A stretch of DNA of 64,000 nt from Aplidium turbinatum (lineage: Eukaryota > Chordata > Ascidiacea > Aplousobranchia > Polyclinidae). The stretch covers positions 5,828,001 to 5,892,000 of the forward strand of contig OU964932.1 in assembly GCA_918807975.1 (NCBI GenBank), given 5' to 3'. A program made the position numbers and the translations under genes. Shown piece by piece: positions 37,007 through 49,600 of the stretch (its first letter is position 1; each line of letters begins with the position of its first letter). The notes under the pieces are model-generated. The model ran no database searches. It was given only the letters and a program-made list of their open reading frames with translations, and was not told where the DNA came from.

Positions 37007-38179
37007 GATCTGTTAGCATACCGATAACGTGTTTTTCATTATTTCCAAATCGTGACAAAGTTGGAAAGGAATTTTATTGACCGAAAACAAAACACGACTT
37101 TACTGTATAAAAAGAAATTGTTATTTGTAGACTGCTTTATGAAAAGCGTTAGAAACGTGACAAACGTTATCACCAAAAGACTAAAACAAAAAAGAATTGT
37201 GAGTGAAATTTTGTTTTGTTCTGAAATGAAATTTTTACTATAAAATTGTTTGAGTTTTCAAAATATTAAAAACAACTGAACATTCTCTATAACCGACCAA
37301 CCAGTAACATGTGCAAGCGCATTTAACCATTAAGAATCTATGATGAGACCAGGAAAGGACATTATTTGGCAAAACACCAATGCACACCATGATGACTACT
37401 AATTGCATTTTTAAACCTAGAATTCGTGAGATGATATAGGATAAATGCTTTGAATAATTTAATACCAGCCTATTTAAAAGGTTAGGGTAAATATTTTAGA
37501 ATGCAAATGTCCTTTATATGATTATTGTTATTTCCGGGTTGAACACTTGCACTTTGATAGGAATTCTACATAAAAGATTTCACTTAGGGCAAAGTCATAA
37601 CACACGAAGCGGCTTATTCTCCTTGAAAATCGCCGATTTGTGATTTTAGTAATGGAAAGATCTGAATAAGCTTCATGAGTTACAGGAAATGTAGGAAAAT
37701 ATGCAACATAATTCTTTAATGTTCAGTAAAATTTGTTGTGCTGTAGGTTGATTATTATCACTTGCGTGTTTGACTGTTTTAATTAAATTGGTGTTTCATT
37801 TCGATTAATAAAACACTTCAATGATCATATACAATTACTGACTCTGTGTAAAACACGACAATAAATAAATAAAAAGTACGAAGTTATGAACCTCAATAAA
37901 CGTAAACAACTTACAGGCAGTGCTGCATTCGTAAAAAAGCACAGAATGGACTGTCAGATTTGCCAAAATGATAAATAATACACAACTTGCAAAATAATAA
38001 TCTTTATTTTACCATAACATGAATTATTATCAACATCAAAATTGAACGAGAGGTACCAAATTACTTTTTTTCTATAAATATATTCCAAACAGCTTGCCGA
38101 GAGGAATCTACATCTTTATCCTCTTTACAAATTTGGAATCTAGTATCCTTAGCTGATCGGTGGTTTAGCAGCCAGGATC

Positions 38180-39330
38180 TTACATATTTTTAGCGATAAA
38201 TTGAACCCCAAGTGGTCCATTGCAATTAATAAACATCAAACAGCTCACATTATCAATGAGAAAAGATGCTCTTAAACTTGTGATAATATTGTTCATTAAA
38301 CTGAAACCACGTTCACATTTTGCTGTCGAACAAGGTAAAGTTGAAATAGCTCTCAAGAAAGGCTTCAAATTATTGGGCACAATTTCACCTTTTTTGCTAA
38401 AGTCTCTTAATCCTTGGATTGACTGTATTTTATCAATGTCAAAGCGTTTACAAATTCTTTTCACCTCTGCTTCTTCATGACGCAAATTTCCTTCTATCAT
38501 TTTTTCAGGTTGCAAGTTAGCAATATCAACCAGTAGCTGACCATTGTCAGTGTCGGCATTAGCGTAAAGTCTCATTTGCATTCTGCTAACAATGCTCTGA
38601 ATCAGTGATTCCCAACCGCGGCTCTTAGAGCCGCATGCGGCTCCAAGCTAGCCTTCTTGCGGCTCTCGTTGACCCCTGAAAATCCAACAAAAAAATATAA
38701 AAAAATCTATTTATAATAACTAGGGCGATTATTTTATGACTTGTCAAAATTGTTTGCGAAGTCAAAATTGTTTACAAACTGTATTGTCGTTGTGTCGTAG
38801 AGGTTGCATTGTCAGTGAAATTTTCATTTTACATCTTACACAGTGATGTCAGGTTGTTTTTTTTGAAAACAAGAAAGTGAATCTAAGAAACAAGCCCAAA
38901 ACAGGCAAATTAACACAAAGACAAGCCCAATAATTTGCAACCAATACCAATTAGCACAAAGCACGCTTAAAGCACACATAGGCTATCCGCTAAAGCACAC
39001 GTTAATTACTTGAGTGTTTTCATGCGGCTCCATACGTACTCTGAAGTTTGAAATTCGGCCCCGACACCAAAAAAGGTTGGGAACCACTGCTCTGAATGAA
39101 TCGATTCGCGTTAATTGGCACCATTTTAGAATTTTGTATCAGAGCAATAATTCTGAACATTAAGTTATCCTTCGCTGCTAAAGTCAACTGTGTTTTTTTT
39201 TTCTCTCCCGGATTTTCCTTGAAATTCTCAATAATTTGTATTGTCCTTTTTAAACCGGAGGGTATACTAATAGTTGCTCGAAAAAGCAAAGAGTATACTG
39301 CATGCACCGCTCGAATACAGCACTGTATAG
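38180..39330 (-). mobile_element. hAT transposase fragment, KIAA1586-like, interrupted by a MITE
   Basis: The minus-strand part at 38180-38602 ends with the hAT dimerisation domain: FLRAISTLPCSTAKCERGFS, LMNNIITSLRASFLIDNVSC and LMFINCNGPLGVQF. The N-terminal side continues beyond the inserted MITE at 39090-39307 (LTLAAKDNLMFRIIALIQNS, MVPINANRFIQ). With the insert and one 8-bp duplication left out, the frame reads straight through FIQS-IVSRM, so the host frame was open when the MITE landed. The original transposon's ends were not found, and the N-terminal half is missing or further right. Confidence 0.75.
38603..39089. mobile_element. 487-bp non-autonomous hAT element, exact target duplication
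   Basis: Starts CAGTGATTCCCAACC and ends GGTTGGGAACCACTG, inverted with one mismatch in 15. Flanked by the exact 8-bp duplication CTCTGAAT (38595-38602, 39090-39097). The left subterminal region is palindromic and rich in GCGGCTC. It is inserted in the hAT transposase gene at 38180-39330. Confidence 0.9.
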
Positions 39331-39814
39331 CCTCGAATACAGCACTGCTTACAGGAATTTAATAAAAGTACTTGCAAAGTGTGCCACAGGTAAAAAGTTG
39401 GAGATATGTATTGCCGTTGCAAAACTTGAACGTTCAACTAAATACTCTGGTGAGTGGTGAAGTTACATTCAAATGCATGTTTTAAATGGCTTGGTTGAGA
39501 AGTTTTGTCGTATTTTCTGAGTTTAATCTCTGGTGGCTAACACGACCTCCCTACATGTCGTTTCCTGATTTTGTTTTTAACTTTGTTTGTTTGTTTATTT
39601 TTTGATGTTTTGTTCTCTCGTTGTTGCTGCTGTGTTTTGGTTTTCTTATTTGTATGAGGGTGGCAGCTGCCTTCGTTGATCCTGTGTTTTTTTGCTGTCA
39701 TCCTCTTACCAGCACCAGATTTAAACTATTTATTGATATATATTTAATATAGTAAAAGTATATAGTAATAAAAACATAGTATTAAATATAGTTATTACTC
39801 TCCAAAACCTCTAC

Positions 39815-40252
39815 AGCCTGTTTCACTCTAAAAGGGGTATCATCAAAAGGTCCTGAAAAATATGCAACAGCAATAAATCGGTAATACCTAAAAAATATTA
39901 AATATTATAAGTTTTAACCTTTTTCAACCTTACCTGACATCATCTTCAAGTGCCGATCTTTACTTGGTATTGCAATATTTTTCAAAGAATAACCAAAGTT
40001 AATCTTTTCTAGATCCATAATAACCAGATCGCAGTATTCAACGAGAGTGCTCAACTAGCTCAGTGCTAGTAACTTGCTCTGCTAGGCTTTTTTACTTGGC
40101 ATTGAGCACTTTTGTAGCATTAATGGTATTTACTTTTTAATCTTGCTCCTTGCACTGAGTTAGTTTGATTTAATTTGAATATTTGAATTCTAATTTGATT
40201 TTTAATTGAATAAGGACCTTCTGATGATCCCCCTTTTAGGGTAAAACAGGCT
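39815..40252. mobile_element. Element with about 39-bp terminal inverted repeats
   Basis: Starts AGCCTGTTTCACTCTAAAAG, then GGGTATCATCAAAAGG. It ends with the near-exact inverse, CCTTCTGATGATCCCCC, then TTTTAGGGTAAAACAGGCT. The interior has TTGGCATTGAGCACTTTT, shared with 21600-21720 and 42685-42990. Non-coding. The left end follows AAAACCTCTAC, also found near 42673. Class unknown. Confidence 0.7.
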
Positions 40253-40420
40253 ATCTCAGGATAATAATAATAATCATGCTTTATTTTCGTCTATTGTGAC
40301 AACATACAGTATACACTGCGATCACAGATGCAATGCTACAGACGGCAGGAAGCAGCGAAGTGATGCATAGTCTTCGAGTCAGCTGTTTTTCTTATTTTTG
40401 CTTGCCATTGAATTTCTTTG

Positions 40421-40500
40421 CCGACACGCAACCACGTGCTCTGGAGCGGCTGTGTCGAACGTCGAACAGACGTTCTCACCCCTCGGCTAGGCAGCTGACA
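40421..40500 (-). mobile_element. tRNA-derived SINE head, family B-like
   Basis: On the minus strand, CAGCTGCCTAGCCGAGGGGT is a box A and GTTCGACGTTCGACAC a box B region, followed by CAGCCGCTCCAGAGCA. It resembles the head of the family B SINEs. No tail was recognised. Confidence 0.5.
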
Positions 40501-41768
40501 AAATCTGTGTAGCTAAATTGATGTATACGTGCTGTAGTACTAAAACAAATAAAAAAATCTGAAAAAATGTTAATTTTCATAATAGGTTTACCACTTAAAA
40601 CAGTTGTATATCGTAATAACTCGGATGAAATACACCGCTTGACTCAGAGACAAACTTACAAATTTATTATTTTCTTACATTTCTTAATGCCATGCCGTAA
40701 TTTGCATACATTTATCATCAGATACACTCACACAGTTTGTCTATGACGTATTAGTAGTGGTTGCTGTGGTTTTGTGTGACCTTAGAAACTGAAAGAAATC
40801 TCTTCTCACGCTCTTTCCAATTAGTGAGTTACTTTTATTTTTTAGTAAGTTGTAAAATCCTCCGAAACAGCAAACAGGGTTAAAAGTTTTAATTTTTTCG
40901 GTTTGGCAAAGTATGGAGTAGTGTGTTATATAATGCCAATCGTGATTTTATATGACGAAAACAAACAATGATTTAGTCCTACAGTAAATCTATTCTTTCT
41001 GAATTGCAAGAAACGTTTTCTTTCTAACAGCTACATTTAAGTACCTTGAAGTCAATATTTTGTTCTTCACAAAATATATTGTTTGTGTTGCTTTTATTTG
41101 CAGGCTACAATTATAAAAAACACATTAGATTCTAAAAATCAAAAAAAGATTATTCTAACCGTTGTGAGTATATTTAGCAATGCAAAAAAAGCGCTAGCGA
41201 ATATGGCTTCTTCACCTACAAATAACCCAATCATTTAATTTTATGTTTGGCATGTCACAAGACATTAAATGCCAGTTTGTTAGAAGTAAATATTTACAAA
41301 TTATAAAAAAACTGGCTTCTTGCCATTCCCATAATATGGGTCAGTTTAAGGAACCATTTTCATGAAAGAAATATGAAAATGAAATATGGTCTATGACTGG
41401 GTAGCCTACGTTCATTGAAAGCAGAAGGAAATGTTTATGGAAAGTTTGTTCCAGTTTTGCGTTACGTCAACTGTTTTGACATCTAACAATCCACTCGCCT
41501 CATCCAGGCAGTAGGTCACATTAAAACGATGTGTAATCTGCAATCTATTGTACTACTGCCAAGAATAACGTCATATTAGTTGCTGGAGTTAGTGTCAGAA
41601 GATTGGAAACTCTGCCCTTCTGGAATCATAGGATGCATTGCTAATCAAGGAGCAACAGTTAACCAGCTCTATTTTAATAATGAGAAATCGATTTCTTTAC
41701 AATAGCATCTTCAGCCTCGGAACTAAAATTTTTGTTGTTGTTCTTGATGGAGAAACTATGATGTTTCT

Positions 41769-41947
41769 CAGTGACGCAGCTAAAAAGAAAATTGTAAAGG
41801 GGCAAAAGTAATTGTTAGGGGGAGGTAAACATCATTTAACATGAACTGCAATGGCATTAAAAACGTTGTTATAATATTAAAAAAGTATTTCTTTTAGGGG
41901 GGAGGCAAGATTTTCCCAATCCCAAGCTTCCGGTGGCTACGTCTCTG
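41769..41947. mobile_element. Short hAT-like MITE
   Basis: Starts CAGTGACGCAGCTA and ends GTGGCTACGTCTCTG. The flanks ATGTTTCT and ATGTGTCA agree at 6 of 8. Internal G-runs (TTAGGGGGAGG, TAGGGGGGAGG). Confidence 0.45.
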
Positions 41948-43119
41948 ATGTGTCAAACACATTCGATGTAAATCTTCAATAATGTGGTTGTTCCTGCATG
42001 TTTGAAAATGAACAAGTTGAATCCCGTGATGTTACTTTGTTTTATTATATGCTCATGGTGCAACGTGACAAAGCTTCTATCAAAGCCCAAGCTCAAAAAA
42101 GTAGAAGTATTTAATTATTTCAGGGACTGCTTGGGGTTCGAATAAAGGGTTGACATACATTTTTAGTTAAAATTAGTCAAAAAAGTTTATTTCAATTTAT
42201 AAGGCTTTCAGTTTTGTTGATGAATCACATTTGATAAAGGCGTCCAAGATTGGAATTTTTACCAATCCAACGGTCATACGTTCGGCCTATCATCACTCCT
42301 AATCAAAAACGAGACAAACTAAAATAATCTTTGTAAGCGCTTTTTGACGTGGCCTGAAATAGAATTGCTGGGAATAAATACAGAGCACGCGAGGTTGAAT
42401 GTCTCATGTGGTCGTGGTTACAAATATATGGCTATTGACTAAAATTATATCACTAGTCAACTGAACTGTTGAATAATATTTTATGCAAAATGATTTTTTA
42501 TATAATGGTAAGTTCTATTTCTTATTTAATCACAATAGACCTAGGCCTACTGCTACTCTATCTAAGTCTTTCATGGCACGATATTGTGAAAGTCTAAAGC
42601 GCAATAACATATAGAAAGCTAAAAGGTTTATCTTATACAGTAAAACTTATTTTGAAACAACATGCTTTCCAAAACCTCTGGGTAATATATTTATTTATAT
42701 TTGCTTTATGTTTACACCTTTATAGTTATTTTTACAAATAAAGCAAATATAGTCACTGTTCTCCCAAAAACTCAACAATCTATTTCGCCATTGATGGGAT
42801 ATTTGAAATTTGAAATTTTTGATTTCTTATTGAAAACAATTAATTCAATTTGAATAGACGCTAACTACTAAGTTTCTTTTTGACAGCCTAGTTATAGGCC
42901 TAGCTGTGTTTTCTTTCATTCATTCCGTTTAGCCTTTGCCTGGCATTGAGCACTCTTTTTGCAATGTAATAATATTTACTGAATGTTTTTACAAAAAATA
43001 TACTTGTAAACCGGCTTGCAGGCTAGTTATATTTTATGTTGAGCAAAATAACTGTGTATTCTGTGACATCTCTGTCCTGCAGTAAAAGATATTATTGCAA
43101 AAGAAGTTGTACTCGAGAG

Positions 43120-45230
43120 CAGTGTTGTACGCGTCAATGAAATAAATTGACGGCGTCAGCGTCAGCGCGAATTGCCTAAAAACTTTACGACGTAAAGTAG
43201 CGTACTGCGTCTGCTCTTAAAGAAATTGACGGCGTTAGAGTCTGCGCTAATTTCTAGCGTTATTTCAGCCAGGGTCTCACAAAAAGGAAGTATTTCAATC
43301 AATTTTAGGCTAACAATAGCTATAAATAAAAAGCAGATAATATGTTTTGAGACTGTATTGCAATTAGCTGCTTATAGCCTATTAGACCTAGCTATTTCCT
43401 TGTAGAAACACAAGCCTTGAAAACGTTTGCTCGGAAAGGTAGCCTATCACTGTTCCAAGCATGCTGTGATGGTTTATCATATAAAAATCTTTTAACGAGG
43501 TTCACTGGCTCACTGCACCAACATCGCTCTTTTTAGGGGCATAGAGTTGAAATAAAGTTTCTTCAACCTCCGCGATGACATTCATTGGTTTTTCGCTTTC
43601 TCTCTCTGATCTCTCGTTCTCGATACTGCTCACGATATGAGAGATCACTATTTGGCGAACTTCTTCCGCTTGTATTCCAGGTAGCCATTCCAACCAACGA
43701 GAAAGCGGGTAATTCGGATGAGTCGCGCTGGCCAGAATAGCCTACATCAGGGGTGGGGAACCTGCGGCCCGCGGGCCAAATGCGGCCCGCGTGACTGTTC
43801 CATGTGGCCCGCGTCAAAATTTCTTTACCCAAAATATATTGAAACAAAAGCTCAAAAAAAGAGTAGGCTCTGCAATGTCCGTATATTGCGAATGGCCTTC
43901 TATGTTCTATGACTTTAGTGGTATGCCACTGTCTCATTCACCAAGAAAACTTGTGCGGGAAGTCAGTTCAGCTTAGTAATGTCATGCCAATAGTGATAAA
44001 ATTCATCAATTTCATCAAAAGCAGAGGTTTGAACAGCCGCTTGTTTAAGCAACTACTGGAAGATCTGAATACTGATTTCCACGACCTTGTCTACCACTGT
44101 GCAGTGTGCAGTTCGTTGGCTGAGTCGTAGCGACATGCTTACACGCTTTTACTTGTTGCGAAACGAAGTCGATCAGTTCATGAATAATCGGGGAGACCAT
44201 GTCGTTTTGAGTGATAGCCAATAATTGTGTGACCTAGCGTTTATGGTTGACATTAGCAAGCACGTCTCCGAGCTTAACCTCAAGTTGCAGGGCCCGAGCC
44301 AGCTTTTGAACTCCTTGTTTGCAAAAGTGAAATCATTTGAAACTAAACTACATCTGCGGAAAGTACAACTTGAAAACAATAACACCGCACATTTCCCTAC
44401 CTTGCAAGATCAAAAGCCTTCTACAACAGCCAAATATGCCGATGTATGCGTCAATCTTATGGAGACATTTAGTGCAAGATTTTTGGACAAAAAGAGTAAA
44501 GAAATGGAGTTAGATATTTTTGCCTCTCCTTTCAATGTGGTTGCAACTGATGTTCCTAGTAATTTTCAACATGATATAGTAGAGCTCCAGAGTGACCGGT
44601 AGCCTACGTTGAAAGCGATGTACCAAAACATTCCGCTGCTCAACTTTTATCAACGCTACATAAATGCTGATGATTTTTCAGTCATGCGGAAACATGCTTT
44701 GAAATATGTGTCTCTGTTTGGAAGCACCTAGCGTTGCGAACAGTTTTTTTCCAAATTGAATCTTACAAAAAGTCGGCTTCACTCCAGACTGACTGATAAA
44801 AACGTGGAGATGCAGTTAAGAGTTGCAACATTTTCCGTGTCAGCAGACTCACACGACTCACCAAAAAAAAAAACTTTCAGCCATCCTACTAGCTGTGAAA
44901 GTGAAATAAATCATTGTCTACTTCGCTGCATTTTTTATCTGTAAATAAAATTTCGAAATTTTTAGTGGCCCGCCTGTGTTATTTCTCATTTTATGTGGCC
45001 CGCAATACTAAAAAGGTTCCCCACCCCTGGCCTACATTGTGAAACGACATTTTCCACAAAAACAAAAAATTGACGCAAAAGCGCGTGACGCTTAAAATCG
45101 GCAAAATAGTTGACGGCGCTATCACTTCCGTCAACTAAAAAATAAACTGACTGCGCTAGCCTCCGCGTCAACAAATAGTTGACGCCGTCAAATGGCGTCG
45201 TCAAATTGACGGCGTCAATGTACAACTTTG
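43120..45230. mobile_element. Outer hAT element with exact target duplication
   Basis: Starts CAGTGTTGTAC and ends GTACAACTTTG; the termini are inverted with two mismatches in 11. Flanked by exact CTCGAGAG at 43112-43119 and 45231-45238. Subterminal repeats of GACGGCGTCA lie on both sides. Without the nested element (43748-45029) it is about 0.82 kb. On the minus strand, 43502-43745 keeps an open piece, HPNYPLSRWLEWLPG, EVRQIVISHIVSSIENE and EVEETLFQLYAPKKSD, probably the remnant of its transposase. Confidence 0.85.
43748..45029 (+). mobile_element. Charlie/GTF2IRD2-type hAT element, internally deleted, nested
   Basis: Starts CAGGGGTGGGGAACCT and ends AGGTTCCCCACCCCTG, an exact 16-bp inverted repeat. 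Flanked by exact GCCTACAT (43740-43747, 45030-45037). The plus strand carries transposase pieces like the domesticated hAT part of GTF2IRD2: SNVMPIVIKFINFIKSRGLN, LLEDLNTDFHDLVYHCAV, CDLAFMVDISKHVSELNLKL, then the dimerisation part IPLLNFYQRYINADDFSVMR and SKLNLTKSRLHSRLTDKNVE. The N-terminal half is deleted and several stops and frame changes are present. Confidence 0.88.
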
Positions 45231-45239
45231 CTCGAGAGT

Positions 45240-46384
45240 GACCAGCCTGCTGGGGCAACTACAACTACAATGGCATCCAAGGAGTGAAACTATATTTGCT
45301 TTAAGAACTTTCACGTGTGATTTGAAACTAGGTGAAAAACATAATGTCTGTTTCTGGTTTTCGATAATGACATACCCGTGTCTGTATCTTGTTTATTTAA
45401 GGAAAGCAGGAAATTTTTAAACACAAATTACGCCACTGAGATGTGAAACTGCCGCCTGTCACCATTAACGTAACGAAAAAAACATCTACCAAAACAAAAA
45501 ACAAACATGCTGTTAACATAAACACAAATGCAATTGATTGAGTTTCGCTTTTAGCAGCATGATCGTTGCTTATACTTCACAGTGTAGATTTTAACGATCT
45601 GTTTTAGCCTGATGCTGCGATAAACACAAATAAATGACACAAAAGAAATTGTGTGGCTTATTCCAACGCATAGAAATCGAAATCAAACTGGTCTGCAAAG
45701 TCAAAGTCTGAGCCAAAAACTAAGTTTGCAACTCCAAGTCCACAGCTATGGCTGTAACGCTTGTAAGTGTTCATCATTTAGCCTACATTGTGTTCGTTTC
45801 GAATTCTTGAAGCTCACCATTATAACCCTATCATTAAAAAGCACAAATGACTTTCGTGATAGACTGATACATTTCAGCTGGCACGTTTTTATTTCCCTTC
45901 GAATCGGCCTCAATTGTTGGTCATTTGATGCCTAAAAATATTGAGGTGAAATGTTGGACTTTATTTCTTTATATTGAACTTTCATCTTCTGCGTATTTCA
46001 TATCTGTCGAAAAATGGTCTGCAAATATTGCAGCTTCTGCTAGTTTGGTTAGTTTCATTAACATTTCTGAAAAATACCCGAATGGTCATTAATCGTTTTT
46101 GTTACTTTGTCTTTTGTACAATTTAAATATTAATTTTTTCTCACCTAGATTTGTGACCTACAAACGACTAAACCAGAAAGTTAGATTCCTTGAAATAGAA
46201 TTTTCGAAAAAGAACACCAGACTTGTTTTGCATTAATTTACTTTTGCAATGTTTGTGTTTTTTAATTCACTGTAGAAAAGTGGTTCAAAAGAAAAAAATG
46301 ACGCGAATGTGACTTTTATGGGCATCGGAGTTCATCATCATCATCATAAACCATTTGATTATACAAGCCATGAATTAATCCTCA
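45240..46384. other. Intergenic stretch
   Basis: Nothing recognised; short open frames only. Confidence 0.4.
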
Positions 46385-46660
46385 TGTTGAGGGTGCGGCC
46401 TGTCTGTCTGTCGAGGGGGAATCTTTCTCTCCATAGCTCACGGTTCGTTGGGTTGACAGAGTCCATGTTCAGGGCTAAAAGGTAACGCTTAACAAGTTCT
46501 TTCCAAGAAAGTTTTGGTCCACCTTGACCTTGCTGTGCTGCAATGTTGACACATCTGACCTGAGAGATCTAGCTAGTGCTACGCTTAAGGTGGCCGAGCT
46601 ATCTCATTCTGCCCAATTGGAGGACTTCGCCAACGTCTCTTAATTTTTAGCCTGAATTGT
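46385..46660 (-). mobile_element. LINE ORF2 extreme C-terminal relic
   Basis: The minus strand reads LRDVGEVLQLGRMR, a stop, LGHLKR, then PKLSWKELVKRYLLALNMDS and NRELWRERFPLDRQTGR, the usual end of endonuclease-type LINEs. It has at least two stops. A CAT repeat at about 46332-46346 may be its tail. Confidence 0.65.
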
Positions 46661-49600
46661 GGAATAAGGAGTGGAAAAGGAGAAGCATACAGCTGTCTCG
46701 GTGGCTTGGGTAGCCGAGTGGTTCGAGGCTACTTTAATCAATTGCGTTTGATTGCTAATAGTTCTTGCTTTCCATCTAATCTTTCCGAGCAAAGTAATCC
46801 AGTGCTGTTGCCAAACGAACGTAACTGAAATTTTTCCATGAGGACATTATTAGGACAAATTTCAAGCACTCACTAGACAAACAAGGTTATCTTTAAACTT
46901 TTGATCAAAAATTAATTCCGTATTTCCTTTTAACTTTAGTCGCACATACTTACTGTATGCTCCTCTATCAAATAAAGTCTTAACTTTATGACACAATCCA
47001 CCTACCAGAGTTACACTTTACATGTGATTTTATATGACAAAGTAGGACATTGCATACAGGACAGGATTAAGTTTAAATATTTCTTGAGGCTATGATGTCT
47101 CACACCATGAAAAAACAACACCCCAATGTTGGTTGTGACACTTTTTGCTCAAATTTATCAATATCTCTAAAATAACACAAAAAAATACTTGCGGTGCTCC
47201 TTTGACAAGTGGCCTATGCCCTGGCTGGTAGCTACGGTTTTAGGTGAATTCCTCCATGAATGCATGCAACTCGAGTGCTCTTTACATGTAGTTACAAGCA
47301 CTTCATAAATTCGGTAATGAGGTGATCAGTATCATCTAGCCATTCTAGCGCGTCTCAATGACATTGATGCGTGCGAAGAAGTATGCAGGGTTGCAGACAT
47401 CTATAAAAAGAACTATAACAACTTTAGAATGATCATCAGCCGAGCTTCAGCAAAGGAAGATAAAAAATAGTATTTTTTCGAGCCAAACACAGGTAACTCA
47501 AGGTCAAACCGCGCAAAGAAGATCACGACATTTATTAAATGCACATCGTCCTACTCTGGCCAAATCTTTGCTTTTATGTGATTTGACAAATGAGCCAGAG
47601 GTCATCGTGTCTGTGACCCGGGAGTTTGTAAAGCTTGCTTAAGCGATATGAAGTCAAATGACTCCAAAGCCCGCGAAGCACTCACATACATTCATCCATA
47701 AGTTTTATCATGCGTCATGGCAGGCACGAACTGTTGCTATCAAGGCTATTTGTGTTTATATGGCTTCCTGCTTTTAATTTAGTATTTTTAAGAGCCAATT
47801 AAATACTCGTCCAGTTGATTGGATGTTGAGAAGCTGAATTGATCATTATTTGTAACGTATGATAAGATTACGCGAGCTTTTTTGGTGTTATGTAACAAAG
47901 ATCAAAATAGATGTTAAACATTATTTTAGGACAGAAAAAAATCACTCTAAATTTTTTTAATTACGTCTAGCTTAAACATCAAAAATACATTTTCGATATG
48001 ATTTTTCAAGCACACTTCGTTCGGTTTTTTGTTCATACTTTTTCCTCTAGACTGTGAGAAATTCTAGTCAGCGTTGTTCTAATTTACTGTTGCACTTAAC
48101 ATGTTGGCTGTTTTCGTTCAAAAAAAGAATATCAGTTGAAGTCCTTTTGCCACTTATATAAGAATTTGAACTTATTCAGAAATGGAAAAAAAATGTTTAA
48201 AACGGCTTCCGTGAAGTAAATATTTCTTATCGTTAAATTGCAACTGGGGTTGTCATAAAAAAAAGTTACTGTTTTATTGGTTATTGCATTGTCTCATGAC
48301 ATGATTTTCTATCTACATTTTATACAGTTTTATAGCCATAAAAAAGTTTTCTGCCAAACAGCAAATAAAATTGAAGGAAGCCCGTAGAATATGGCAAGAA
48401 GAAAATTTCTTCATTAACATTTTACGACGTTTTTGGCAACAACATGGATAACTAAACAGCATGATGGCTAATTTTAAAAATTTGGATAATTCATTCAACC
48501 CATTCATCTTCAAGCAATTTTTCATACTTTGTTTTCTACAAGTTTCATAAAATGCAGTACACGATGCATACAATTAAGAATGAAACTGGCAAGGCGTTTA
48601 ATTATAAAAAATTATATTTTTGCTTCTTTCTTATTTTATATTTTCTTGCGTTCTTTTGGTAACTTCATGCAAAGCAATCACAACATGTTGAATATGATAA
48701 CCAGCTTTACTTCCGAGCTTTTACGATGTTTTCCGATGTTTTTGCTTTTTTTTTTAGCTTCCCTTGATTACCTAAAGTAGGTGATAGCCCACTGACCAAA
48801 CGTTGGCAATAAAACTGCTTATCCTTTTCCACGTCTTGTGGCTCCTTCGCATGTTGTCACCAATACAATGCAAAAAACTTAAATATTTATTGTAAAAATG
48901 GCAAAGCAAAGAAAATTAAGTGAGGAACTGTCTTTGTTAACTTGAATCTTTTAAGTTTTTTCACGCTTATGGTTCCACATAGTCTGTATATGTTATACAA
49001 CATATCAATAGACCAATAACTATGTTATTCCGATGCTGGAAACGGGTATCCTATTAGCCTATATTAAATGTCAGCCCTGCAGCGGTCAACAAGAAAGCAT
49101 TAAAATAAGTTTTTGTTTTTGTGATGAAAAGTTTTAAAAGGTCCAGAAATAGATTTCTTAATATTAGCCAAAGGATATTTGGCACAAGATGTCACCATAT
49201 CAACAAAATGTAAGTTCCAGTACAGCAATGAATTTTCCAAAGACACACTTAACTACAAAGATGAAAAAGAGGCTTGCTCGAAATAAAGCGTTAAACTTCG
49301 ATCATAACGCAGTTCAACTAATTCTTCCTGCGCGCGCCTTGCAAGATCTGTTTTTTTCAATAGCATAATGTTTTCCACACAAAAGTTTCTAAACTCTGCT
49401 TTAAAAATCTTTTTAAACTGTTCAGCAAGTTATTCTAAATGCTTTTGAACATCAGAAAGTTATTAGATCGCCATTGATTTATGGGTGAGTTGTTGATACT
49501 GTGATCATCTAAAACTGAAAACATGTCAACAATTTGTTGTTGTTATTGTTGATTCTAGCTCTCCAGATGGTAAGCTTCTTTACAAAACCTTGTTTTTTAT

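Larger units (their letters stand above)
40253..43119. other. Intergenic stretch with small relics
   Basis: Holds the SINE head at 40421-40500, the MITE at 41769-41947 and a partial copy of the 39815-40252 repeat near 42665-42990 (CCAAAACCTCTG, GGCATTGAGCACT). No gene was recognised. Confidence 0.45.

Noticed and set aside
46710-46780. Possible tRNA gene (GTAGCCGAGTGGTTCGAGGC)
   Set aside because: Only a box A-like word; no box B at the right distance and no acceptor-stem pairing seen.
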